A stretch of DNA of 6,130 bases, taken from assembly GCA_964452575.1 (NCBI GenBank), contig CAYVMN010000235.1, positions 1-6,130 on the forward strand, read 5' to 3'. The stretch's first letter is position 1; every line of letters starts with the position of its first letter. Shown here one piece after another: positions 1-6,099 of this stretch. Source of the DNA: CAYVMN01 sp964452575. GTDB taxonomy: Bacteria > Desulfobacterota > DSM-4660 > Desulfatiglandales > Desulfatiglandaceae. The notes below the pieces were generated by a model. That model ran no database searches and was not told the DNA's origin. It saw nothing but the letters and a program-made list of their open reading frames with translations. Both the position numbers and the translations under genes were made by a program.

Positions 1-90
1 GGCGTTCCAGAGGCTCTGAAGAATTTGGGTTACGTCCTTTGGAAAAAAGACCCTCGCGGTCCTCAGGGCCGGAGGCGGCCTCTCTTTCAA
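1..90 (-). CDS. Partial 5' end of a leftward gene, possibly a molybdenum-hydroxylase (CoxM/XdhB-like) FAD subunit
   Basis: Reading leftward, a frame is open from a stop just upstream of position 97 to the window edge, with a possible TTG start at 90-88. It contains RVFFPKDVTQILQSLWNA (positions 54-1). That pattern, an aromatic-Pro-Lys strand followed by an amphipathic helix, resembles the N-terminus of FAD-binding subunits of xanthine dehydrogenase/CO dehydrogenase-type enzymes. The diagnostic AGGTD motif would lie outside the window. Codon choice (AGG, GAG, CAG, CTC) resembles that of the neighbours. No good ribosome binding site precedes the TTG, so the start is uncertain and the piece could be a truncated copy. 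A second leftward frame reads DREGLFSKGRNPNSSEPLER but has no start codon here. The same 26 bases recur inverted at 6105-6130. Family assignment is an inference from about 18 residues. Confidence 0.3.
   Translation of the reverse strand, partial: MKERPPPALRTARVFFPKDVTQILQSLWNA
37..62 (+). repeat. Left arm of a long-range inverted repeat
   Basis: CTTTGGAAAAAAGACCCTC followed by G and CGGTCC is the reverse complement of 6105-6130 with a single mismatch (G here, A in the other arm), 25 of 26 bases. Identity stops abruptly on the inner side (from 63 inward). On the outer side the right arm reaches the window edge, so the true length is unknown. The arms fall at the beginning of outward-facing partial genes, so they may be the 5' parts of two paralogues rather than a dedicated repeat. 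Confidence 0.8.
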
Positions 91-142
91 AACGTTAAAG
101 TGTTACGTGCAGAGAATTGGCAAGAACTCCGGGAGGTAGGCC

Positions 143-1399
143 ATGGCAATTGCCCTGGTCGGCATGCTTGATGAAAGGGAACAGGGTCTTCGACTCATAA
201 AGGGGCATATAGAGCGAAGGGGCCATAAGACTCTATTGATAGATATCAGCATCGGGACCGGTGCGATTGCCTCTTCCCTAAAGCCGGAGATAACCTGTGA
301 AGAACTGGCCGATGCAGTTGGCTCATCCATTGATGACATGAAGGGGATGCTCGCCGGGGAAAGGGACAAGGCCACCTCATTGATGGCGGAGGGGCTCTGC
401 AATAAGTTGCTGCATCTTCACCAGTCTGGTGAACTGGATGGGGTTATTGCCGTCGGTGGAATGACGGGGACCTTCATCAGCCTCTCTGCAATGAAGCTGC
501 TGCCTTTTGGGATCCCTAAGCTCCTGATCTCAAGTGTGGCGGCCATGCCAGCATACGTAAAGCGGCTTTCGGAATACTTCGGAGTCAGAGACATAACTGT
601 GATGCACAGTGTGGTAGACACAGTGGGCCTCAATCCCCTTGTGAGGAATTTGATGGTGAATGGGGCTGGCGCCATATGCGGGATGGTTGAGGCATATGAA
701 CCCCCCCGAAAGGAGGAAAAGGCCTCTATCGCCATTACCGAGTTTGGGTTTTGTGATAAGGGCGCCCATTACGTCAGGGAGTTCCTTGAAGGCAAATACA
801 ACATCATCTCCTTCCATGCCACCGGGGTGGGTGAGAAGGCAGCGGTAGACCTGGTCTCCCAGGGCTTGTTCGAGGCCTTTATAGACCTGGTGCCCGCGGG
901 CTTTAGTGAGTATCTCTTTGGGGGAAATCGAGCGGCCGGCCCGGACAGGTTAGATGCCTGCTCCAGTGAGGGAAGACCCTATATCCTCTCCCCGTGCGGC
1001 TTTGACATGATAAGCTGCGGTCCCATCCAGAGAAGGGATGAGGCCGATCCCCTCTGGGTCTCCCGAGGGCTGGCCGAGAGAAAGCTCCTGATTCAGGATG
1101 CCATCCGGGTTCAGGCGAGGACAAATGCCGAGGAGATGAAGACCATTGCCCGGGAGGTTGCCAAGAAACTCAACGGCCACAAGAACAAGAAATTAGTAAA
1201 GTTTGTAATACCGACAGAAGGTTTCTCATCCCTTAGTGTCAAAGGTGGTGCCCTCTACGATCCAGATTCGGATCAGGCCTTTATCGACGAATTAAAAGGG
1301 GATCTGGATAAAGAGATAGAGATCACTGAGGTGGGGACAAATATCAATACCCCGGAGTTTGCCCGGGCAGTTGTAGATGCCCTCGCTGGAGTTCTGTGA
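143..1399 (+). CDS. Tm-1-like / UPF0261 family protein
   Basis: A complete 418-residue protein of the UPF0261 (Tm-1-like ATP-binding domain) family, near the usual bacterial length of about 400. The N-terminal half begins MAIALVGMLDE and holds the glycine-rich GGMTGTF (residues 105-111). A second domain starts near residue 190 and carries the family-like SFHATGVGEKA (223-233), VIPTEGFS (355-362) and INTPEFA (401-407). No signal peptide or membrane segment is evident, so it should be cytoplasmic. Plant Tm-1 binds ATP through the N-terminal domain; the reaction of bacterial members is not established, and many sit in catabolic clusters, so a small-molecule role is only an inference. The ATG is supported by GGGAGGT at 131-137, five bases upstream. 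The ubiX-type gene follows after 109 bp on the same strand, consistent with co-transcription. That gap shows no convincing terminator. Confidence 0.93.
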   Translation: MAIALVGMLDEREQGLRLIKGHIERRGHKTLLIDISIGTGAIASSLKPEITCEELADAVGSSIDDMKGMLAGERDKATSLMAEGLCNKLLHLHQSGELDGVIAVGGMTGTFISLSAMKLLPFGIPKLLISSVAAMPAYVKRLSEYFGVRDITVMHSVVDTVGLNPLVRNLMVNGAGAICGMVEAYEPPRKEEKASIAITEFGFCDKGAHYVREFLEGKYNIISFHATGVGEKAAVDLVSQGLFEAFIDLVPAGFSEYLFGGNRAAGPDRLDACSSEGRPYILSPCGFDMISCGPIQRRDEADPLWVSRGLAERKLLIQDAIRVQARTNAEEMKTIAREVAKKLNGHKNKKLVKFVIPTEGFSSLSVKGGALYDPDSDQAFIDELKGDLDKEIEITEVGTNINTPEFARAVVDALAGVL

Positions 1400-1508
1400 A
1401 AGACGACGATTCCATATGCGCCAGGCATGTTGGTCTCTTGGGCGGACCAGCGCGAGATAGGGATTTGCGATGGGGCAAACGTATGCTGAAAAGAGATAAG
1501 GCGCTTTT

Positions 1509-2069
1509 ATGACAAGACGGATTGTAATCGGAATCTCCGGGGCAAGCGGAGTGATTTATGGGATAGAGACGCTTCGCTTGCTGGCCCAGAGGGATATTGA
1601 AACCCACCTGATTATCTCAGAGGCCGGAAAGAGGAACATAGAGATAGAAACCCATTACAAGGTGAGTGAGGTGGAAGGAATGGCCAGTTGCACCTATGAT
1701 AATAGCGATGTAGGTGCATCCCTTGCAAGCGGATCATTCCTTGTCAGTGGAATGGTGGTGGTCCCGTGCACAATAAAGACCCTTTCCGGCATCGCCAACT
1801 CATTCACGGACAACCTCCTCATCAGGGCAGCAGATGTGACCTTGAAAGAGAAAAGGAAATTGGTCCTCGTGGTGAGAGAGACGCCCTTGCACAAGGGGCA
1901 CCTCAGACTAATGACAATGGCCGCGGATATGGGTGCCCATATCCTCCCGCCCATCCCTTCTTTTTATAATAGGCCGGAAACCATCCAGGACATTATCCAC
2001 CAGACTATCGGGAAGATATTCGATTACCTTGCCATAGATCATGATCTTTTTAGGAGATGGAAAGGTTAA
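1509..2069 (+). CDS. ubiX: UbiX-family flavin prenyltransferase
   Basis: A complete 186-residue protein, close to the family norm (about 190). UbiX/Pad1 enzymes attach a dimethylallyl group to FMN, making the prenylated FMN cofactor of UbiD-type reversible decarboxylases; they act in the cytoplasm as dodecamers. The sequence shows the N-terminal flavin-binding GISGASG (8-14), VVPCTIKTLSGIANS (84-98), the DNLLIRAADVTLKEKR stretch (101-116), the RETPLH motif (123-128) followed by GHLRLM, and PPIPSFYNRP (147-156) in the prenyl/phosphate site region, so it looks catalytically intact. The ATG follows a modest AAGG at 1498-1501. No UbiD partner is in the window. The UPF0261 gene lies upstream on the same strand, and the 3' end overlaps the stop codon of the convergent iclR-type gene. 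The symbol denotes family; the physiological partner could be ubiquinone-related or, more likely in this setting, a catabolic UbiD. Confidence 0.95.
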   Translation: MTRRIVIGISGASGVIYGIETLRLLAQRDIETHLIISEAGKRNIEIETHYKVSEVEGMASCTYDNSDVGASLASGSFLVSGMVVVPCTIKTLSGIANSFTDNLLIRAADVTLKEKRKLVLVVRETPLHKGHLRLMTMAADMGAHILPPIPSFYNRPETIQDIIHQTIGKIFDYLAIDHDLFRRWKG

Positions 2070-2821
2070 GAAGCCCGCCGCCAGATCTCTTCTGCTGCCC
2101 CTTTCGTCGCCCCTATGATCTCCTTCATCTTATGATCGTTAAGGCTCGTCCTAAACCCCACAACCCAGATCGCCGATATCCGATGTCCCTTTGCTGCTAT
2201 AGGTGAGGCCACGGCCCTGACTCCGGGGATATACTCCTCATAATCGGTGGCATACCCATTCGCCCTCACCCGTCTTATCTCCTCCAAATACCTCTCCGGG
2301 TCCGTGATCGTTTTCTCTGTGTACCTGGTGAGGCCCCTTGTCCGGATGATCTCTTTGACCTTATCCTCTTCCATGGCCCCAAGAAAGACCTTTGCAGTGG
2401 CACCAGCCGGGAGGGGAATAGTTGTCCCTACGGGGGAAGTGATTTTGAGGTCTTGCCTGGACTCAACCACATCCAGTATGGTTACATGGCCCCCGTTCAA
2501 GACGCCAAGAAATACAGATTCCTGGGCCTTTTCCATCAGTTCCTCCATAACCGGCCTGGCCAGGGCCCTCAGGTCAACCTGAGAGTAAGCAGACCTTGCG
2601 AGCTCAAAGAGGGTCAAACCCAATGTATATCGCTTTGTCGAAGGGTCTCTTGTGATGGTGCCCATCTCTTCCAATGCCGAGGTTATTCCATGGACAGTGC
2701 TCTTTCCTATTCCCAGACCTCTTGCCAGTTCACTAACTCCCAGACCACCGGCAGTGTCAGAGATGAGCTTCAGAATTTGAAATGCCTTTCTTACTGAAGG
2801 CGCTTGATATTTTTCGGGCAT
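2066..2821 (-). CDS. IclR-family transcriptional regulator
   Basis: A complete 251-residue protein, the typical IclR length. The N-terminal winged helix-turn-helix covers about residues 10-70: SVRKAFQILKLI helix, then GLGVSELARGLGIGKSTVHGI (27-47) as the HTH, and the wing around TKRYTLG (62-68). The C-terminal effector domain (about 85-250) carries VGTTIPLPAGATAKVFLG (131-148), YIPGVRAVASPI (197-208) and the end-of-domain IGATKGAAEEI. IclR proteins bind short palindromes as dimers of dimers and respond to organic acids, aromatic compounds or sugar acids; the ligand cannot be read from this sequence. It is divergent from the HdrA-like operon across a 220-bp gap containing two matching dyads, which makes self-regulation and control of that operon the best hypothesis. 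Its stop codon overlaps that of ubiX tail to tail through a shared TTAA. The ATG lies two bases from one operator; its ribosome binding site is weak. Confidence 0.95.
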   Translation of the reverse strand: MPEKYQAPSVRKAFQILKLISDTAGGLGVSELARGLGIGKSTVHGITSALEEMGTITRDPSTKRYTLGLTLFELARSAYSQVDLRALARPVMEELMEKAQESVFLGVLNGGHVTILDVVESRQDLKITSPVGTTIPLPAGATAKVFLGAMEEDKVKEIIRTRGLTRYTEKTITDPERYLEEIRRVRANGYATDYEEYIPGVRAVASPIAAKGHRISAIWVVGFRTSLNDHKMKEIIGATKGAAEEIWRRAS

Positions 2822-2822
2822 C

Positions 2823-2838
2823 GTTCACCATAATGAAC
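2823..2838. promoter_or_regulatory. Putative IclR operator A (iclR side)
   Basis: GTTCACCATAATGAAC is a dyad with 5-bp arms (GTTCA/TGAAC) and an AT centre. It begins two bases upstream of the iclR-type start codon and lies just downstream of that gene's predicted promoter, where bound protein would block transcription or translation. With the preceding ATC it matches operator B at 16 of 19 positions. IclR-family sites of the PcaR/PcaU type have a similar GTTC...GAAC layout. Binding by the local regulator is inferred. Confidence 0.6.
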
Positions 2839-2847
2839 TTTTCTTCC

Positions 2848-2876
2848 ACTCTAAAGACTTTCATATTGTTTGTCAA
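2848..2876 (-). promoter_or_regulatory. Predicted sigma70-type promoter of the iclR-type gene
   Basis: On the minus strand a consensus -35 TTGACA (2876-2871) is followed after 17 bp by TAGAGT (2853-2848), a 4-of-6 match to the -10 box. Transcription would start near 2841, giving a leader of about 20 bases in which operator A occupies nearly everything. This arrangement fits negative autoregulation. Confidence 0.5.
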
Positions 2877-2928
2877 TAGCAATTCTCATACTTCATGTTT
2901 TATGGAGAAATGCCGAAGAAAGGCCCTG

Positions 2929-2945
2929 AAGGAACGTTTTTCCTT
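2929..2945. repeat. Short inverted repeat overlapping the -35 box of the hdrA-like operon
   Basis: AAGGAA, a 5-base centre (CGTTT), then TTCCTT forms a perfect 6-bp dyad whose right arm runs into the TTGACA -35 box at 2944-2949. It differs from the GTTCA/TGAAC operators and could be a site for another regulator, or chance in AT-rich DNA. Confidence 0.3.
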
Positions 2946-2971
2946 GACAATAAGGAAAAAGGCTGTAGTAT
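2944..2971 (+). promoter_or_regulatory. Predicted sigma70-type promoter of the hdrA-like operon
   Basis: A perfect -35 TTGACA (2944-2949) is followed after 16 bp by TAGTAT (2966-2971), a 4-of-6 match to the -10 box. The start site would be near 2978, so operator B (2987-3002) lies just downstream of it, as expected for a repressor block. Confidence 0.5.
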
Positions 2972-2986
2972 TGTCTAAATATTATC

Positions 2987-3002
2987 GTTCATAATGATGA
3001 AC
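2987..3002. promoter_or_regulatory. Putative IclR operator B (hdrA side)
   Basis: GTTCATAATGATGAAC is a dyad with 6-bp perfect arms (GTTCAT/ATGAAC), preceded by ATC exactly as in operator A. The centre-to-centre distance to operator A is 164 bp, compatible with two separately bound sites or a loop between them. Assignment to the neighbouring IclR protein rests on position and on the paired sites. Confidence 0.6.
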
Positions 3003-3018
3003 AATCTCAGGAAGGCAG

Positions 3019-3029
3019 GTTCACCATAA
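3019..3029. promoter_or_regulatory. Third operator-like half-site
   Basis: GTTCACCATAA repeats the first 11 bases of operator A exactly, but the second arm is replaced by the G-rich ribosome binding site. It sits 17 bp downstream of operator B and could be an auxiliary contact or a decayed copy. Confidence 0.4.
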
Positions 3030-3034
3030 GGGGG
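3028..3034 (+). promoter_or_regulatory. Ribosome binding site supporting the GTG start at 3042
   Basis: AAGGGGG lies seven bases before the GTG at 3042. No ATG in this frame is better placed, and the translated N-terminus begins at once with the Rossmann strand (ALVIGGGIAG), so the GTG start is well supported. It overlaps the edge of the third operator-like half-site. Confidence 0.6.
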
Positions 3035-3041
3035 CATCGGA

Positions 3042-4343
3042 GTGACCCAGAAATCAGCGCTCGTCATCGGCGGTGGTATAGCAGGGATTCAGGCCTCTAT
3101 AGATCTGGCCAACATGGGCATTAAGGTCCACCTGGTTGAGAGGAAACCTAGTATTGGGGGACGGATGGCTCAGCTGGACAAGACCTTTCCCACCAACGAC
3201 TGCGCAATGTGTATCTTGGCCCCAAAGATGATTGAATGCAGCAACCATGAAAATATTGAGCTCCTGACCAATTCTGAAGTGGCTGAACTTACAGGTGAGA
3301 CAGGAAGATTTGAGTGCAAGGTCGTAAAGAAGGCACGCTTCATCGAGGAAGACAAATGCGTCGGATGTGGTGACTGCGCTGAGAAGTGCCCTACCAAGGT
3401 GGATGACGAGTTTAATACCGGCCTGGGCAAGAGGAAGGCGGTCTACAAGTATTTTCCACAGGCGGTCCCTTCAACATATGTCATAGACCCTGATAACTGC
3501 CGGACCATTCTGGGAAAAAAGTGCGGTGTCTGTGAAAAGATATGCAAGGCCAAGGCAGTAAATTACAAACAGAATGATAAGACCGTGAGCCTAAAGGTAG
3601 GCGCCGTAATTCTGGCAACAGGATTTGATCCTTATGACGTGTCTCCTATAAAGGAATATGGTTGGGGAAGGATCAAGGATGTCATTACTGCCCTGCAGTT
3701 TGAGAGGATGATATGCGCCTCCGGCCCGACCAGCGGACATCTCAGGTGCCCTTCTGACCATAGTGAACCAAAGAGGTTGGCCTTTATTCAGTGTGTAGGG
3801 TCAAGGGATATCCGGCACAAGAGATATTGCTCCGCAGTCTGCTGCATGCATGCCACAAAGGAGGCCATCCTGGCCCGTGAGCACTGTCCTGAATTAACCT
3901 CAACAATATTCTACATGGACCTGAGGGCCGTGGGAAAGGGCTTTCAGGAGTACGTACGCCGTGCCAAGAACCAATACGAGGTAAAATACATCCGCGCCAG
4001 ACCAGGGCGGGTAACCGTAAATGAGGAGACCCAAAATCCCGCGGTCCACTATGAGGACACGGTCAAGAGGGAGTTCAGGGCCGAGGAATTTGATATGGTT
4101 ATCCTCTCACAGGCCCTTCTACCGTCGCAAAGCAATGCTACAATTGCTGAACGGCTGGGGGTGCAACTGGACGATTTCGGCTTCATTGCCATACCCGATA
4201 AATTGGGCAGCCCCTTCGGTACCACCAGGAAAGGGGTATTTGCATGTGGGTTCTGTCAATCCCCAAAGGATGTGCCCGATTCCGTGATCAGGGCCTCAGC
4301 AGCGGCCTCCAAGGTAGCTGAAATTCTTTCCCCTGCTTCTTAG
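3042..4343 (+). CDS. HdrA-like FAD/iron-sulfur protein, short form with inserted ferredoxin module
   Basis: A 433-residue protein related to the A subunit of CoB-CoM heterodisulfide reductase, starting at GTG. The FAD dinucleotide-binding motif GGGIAG is at residues 10-15, with GGRMAQLDKTFPT (39-51) leading into the cysteine pair C54/C57 typical of HdrA. A ferredoxin module is inserted at about 100-175: C106-C109-C112-C116 and C153-C161-C164-C168, enough for two [4Fe-4S] clusters. A second flavin-domain half follows, with CVGSRD and a C251/C263/C267/C268 cysteine set, ending GVFACGFCQSPKDVPDSV. It lacks the N-terminal HdrA domain and the C-terminal ferredoxin of full-length HdrA (about 650 residues), so in length it resembles QmoA (about 410). 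It should be a cytoplasmic electron carrier or flavin-based bifurcation component. It is first in an operon, 12 bp from the next HdrA-like gene; no HdrB or HdrC is seen. Confidence 0.9.
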   Translation: MTQKSALVIGGGIAGIQASIDLANMGIKVHLVERKPSIGGRMAQLDKTFPTNDCAMCILAPKMIECSNHENIELLTNSEVAELTGETGRFECKVVKKARFIEEDKCVGCGDCAEKCPTKVDDEFNTGLGKRKAVYKYFPQAVPSTYVIDPDNCRTILGKKCGVCEKICKAKAVNYKQNDKTVSLKVGAVILATGFDPYDVSPIKEYGWGRIKDVITALQFERMICASGPTSGHLRCPSDHSEPKRLAFIQCVGSRDIRHKRYCSAVCCMHATKEAILAREHCPELTSTIFYMDLRAVGKGFQEYVRRAKNQYEVKYIRARPGRVTVNEETQNPAVHYEDTVKREFRAEEFDMVILSQALLPSQSNATIAERLGVQLDDFGFIAIPDKLGSPFGTTRKGVFACGFCQSPKDVPDSVIRASAAASKVAEILSPAS

Positions 4344-4355
4344 AGAAATAAGGCG

Positions 4356-6074
4356 ATGCCCCTTAGAATTGGTGTCTTCATCTGCCATTGTGGCTCAAAT
4401 ATAGCCGGGACGGTCGATGTCCCTGAGGTCGTGAAATACGCAGGAACACTGCCCGGTGTTGTTCACGCCGAGGGGAATCTCTATACCTGTTCTGAAGACG
4501 GCCTCTCTTCCATCAGAAAGAAAATCGAAGAGCGCGATCTAAATCGAGTGGTGGTCGCCGCCTGTACCCCGCGTACCCATGAACCCCTTTTCAAAAAGAA
4601 CTGTGAGTTGGCTCGGCTCAACAAATATCTCTTTGAATTTGTCAACCTGAGGGAACATTGCTCCTGGGTCCATAGGGGGGAACCGGAGCAGGCAACCCGT
4701 AAGGCTATGGACCTGGTTCGCATGGGAGTAGCCAAGGTGAGTCTATTGACCCCGGAAGAGGACCTCTCTACCGATGTCCTGCCGTCATGCCTAGTCATAG
4801 GAGGAGGCATTTCCGGGCTTTCCGCAGCCCTGACCCTGGCAAGGCAGGCATACATGGTGGAACTCATAGAAAAAAAGGATTGCCTGGGAGGACTCCTGAA
4901 AGACGTGAACCGGGTATTTCCATCCAACGCCACTACGGCCCAGCTATTGGACCCCGAGATCGATTCTGTTTTGGCTCACGATAACATAAGAGTCCATCTA
5001 AACGTGGAAATAGTCGAGGTAAAGGGATTTATCGGCAACTTCACCGTCACGATCAAAGAGGGCGGCGAGGCCCAGGAATTGAAGGTGGGCACCATCATCG
5101 TGGCGATCGGTGCAAATGAACTCAGGCCAGACGGGATCTTTGGATACGGCACGTTGAAGAATGTGTTCACCCAGCTCGAGTTCGAGCAGAAATACAGGTC
5201 CCGATATGACGGCCTCGAGCGGGTCGTGATGATAAATTGTGTTGGTTCCCGGATTGATGAGCGTCAATATTGCAGCCGATTCTGTTGTATAACGGCAATG
5301 AAAAATGCCATGTTGATAAAGGAGGCGCATCCTGACGCAGAGGTAACTATCCTGCAAAGGGATATCATGGCCTGCGGAAAGGCCTTTGAGGAATATTACC
5401 AGGAGGCGATGAAGATGGGGGTCCGCTTCATCCGCTATGGCATTGATCGACCTCCGGAAGTCAGGGGGTCCGGTGACGCGGCTATAAGGGTAGAGGTTTA
5501 CCACGAGCTCATGGGAAGGAAGGTGGATCTGGATGTGGATGCCGTCATTTTGACCACCCCCCTTGTGCCCGCGCAGGATATCCAGAGGCTTTCACGGATG
5601 ATGAAGATACCCATCGGCAACGAAGGGTTTTTCCTGGAGGCCCATCAGAAGCTCAGACCGGTCGAGTTTCCCGCAGACGGAATCTATGTCGCAGGGTCTG
5701 CACGTTACCCGGCAGATATCGATGAGTGCATCTCGCAGGGATACGCAGCAGCGGCCAAGGCCGCTATTCCCATGGCCCAGGGAAGGGTGGTAACTGAGGC
5801 CTTTAGCTCGGAGGTAGAGGCCTCAAGATGCTCCGCATGCGGGAGATGCGTGAATATCTGTGCCTTTGGCGCGATCGATTGGAAGGATCTGGAGTCCCTT
5901 CCGGATGAAAAAAACAAAGTTGCCGTAATCAACTCTGCTGAATGTAAGGGATGCGGGCTCTGTGTGGCCTCATGCCTTAGTGGCGCCATCCAGATAAAGG
6001 GATTCACTGATGAAGAGATACTGGCCATGGTCAACACAACCCTGGAGCATCCTGAATTCCCTGTAATAGTCTAG
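4356..6074 (+). CDS. HdrA-like FAD/iron-sulfur protein, N-terminal domain and C-terminal ferredoxin form
   Basis: A 572-residue HdrA homologue. The N-terminal HdrA domain (1-135) shows IGVFICHCGSNIAG with C10/C12, then VAACTPRTHEPLF (C70) and NLREHCSWVH (C102), residues that help hold a cluster in HdrA. The FAD domain begins with GGGISG (149-154). Where HdrA has FPTxxCxxC this protein has FPSNATTAQ (188-196), with no cysteines, and the inserted ferredoxin module is absent: the chain runs straight from about 225 to GTIIVAIGANE (245-255). CVGSRIDERQYCSRFCC (295-311) is kept. The C-terminal ferredoxin has C492-C495-C498-C502 and C530-C533-C536-C540, two [4Fe-4S] clusters. It is presumably translated together with the preceding HdrA-like gene and a partner in one complex. 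QmoB is a comparable HdrA derivative but has a fused MvhD-like tail, not seen here. Start ATG follows a weak AAGG. Confidence 0.9.
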   Translation: MPLRIGVFICHCGSNIAGTVDVPEVVKYAGTLPGVVHAEGNLYTCSEDGLSSIRKKIEERDLNRVVVAACTPRTHEPLFKKNCELARLNKYLFEFVNLREHCSWVHRGEPEQATRKAMDLVRMGVAKVSLLTPEEDLSTDVLPSCLVIGGGISGLSAALTLARQAYMVELIEKKDCLGGLLKDVNRVFPSNATTAQLLDPEIDSVLAHDNIRVHLNVEIVEVKGFIGNFTVTIKEGGEAQELKVGTIIVAIGANELRPDGIFGYGTLKNVFTQLEFEQKYRSRYDGLERVVMINCVGSRIDERQYCSRFCCITAMKNAMLIKEAHPDAEVTILQRDIMACGKAFEEYYQEAMKMGVRFIRYGIDRPPEVRGSGDAAIRVEVYHELMGRKVDLDVDAVILTTPLVPAQDIQRLSRMMKIPIGNEGFFLEAHQKLRPVEFPADGIYVAGSARYPADIDECISQGYAAAAKAAIPMAQGRVVTEAFSSEVEASRCSACGRCVNICAFGAIDWKDLESLPDEKNKVAVINSAECKGCGLCVASCLSGAIQIKGFTDEEILAMVNTTLEHPEFPVIV

Positions 6075-6099
6075 TGCTTTGAAAACACTGAGGAGTAAG

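Noticed and set aside
66..87. GC-rich hairpin GGCCG-GAGG-CGGCC followed by TCTCTTT, terminator-like.
   Set aside because: The stem is only five pairs plus a wobble, the following tract is interrupted by C, and the stretch is probably coding on the minus strand.
92..108. Imperfect palindrome ACGTTAAAGTGTTACGT upstream of the UPF0261 gene.
   Set aside because: Only six of eight pairs match, no second copy occurs in the window, and it does not resemble the GTTCA/TGAAC sites.
1..171. Rightward open frame across positions 1-171 as the end of an upstream gene.
   Set aside because: It runs past the well-supported UPF0261 start in another frame and its translation (rich in Arg, Pro and Gly) resembles no family I recognise. 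The leftward frame reads better.
1424..1457. Possible stem (TGGTC...GACCA with outer GCGC) between the UPF0261 and ubiX genes.
   Set aside because: A five-pair stem with a nine-base loop and no T tract; not a credible terminator or riboswitch.
2782..2994. Small rightward open frame across the iclR/hdrA intergenic region.
   Set aside because: It begins inside the iclR-type gene in antisense, has low-complexity composition, and covers the promoters and operators.
4481..5504. Long leftward open frames inside the second HdrA-like gene.
   Set aside because: They are antisense shadows of a strongly supported coding region and show no recognisable domains.
3042..6074. Frameshifted or artificially split single HdrA gene.
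   Set aside because: Each protein has its own complete FAD domain and GxGxxG motif, so they are two paralogues and not pieces of one broken gene.
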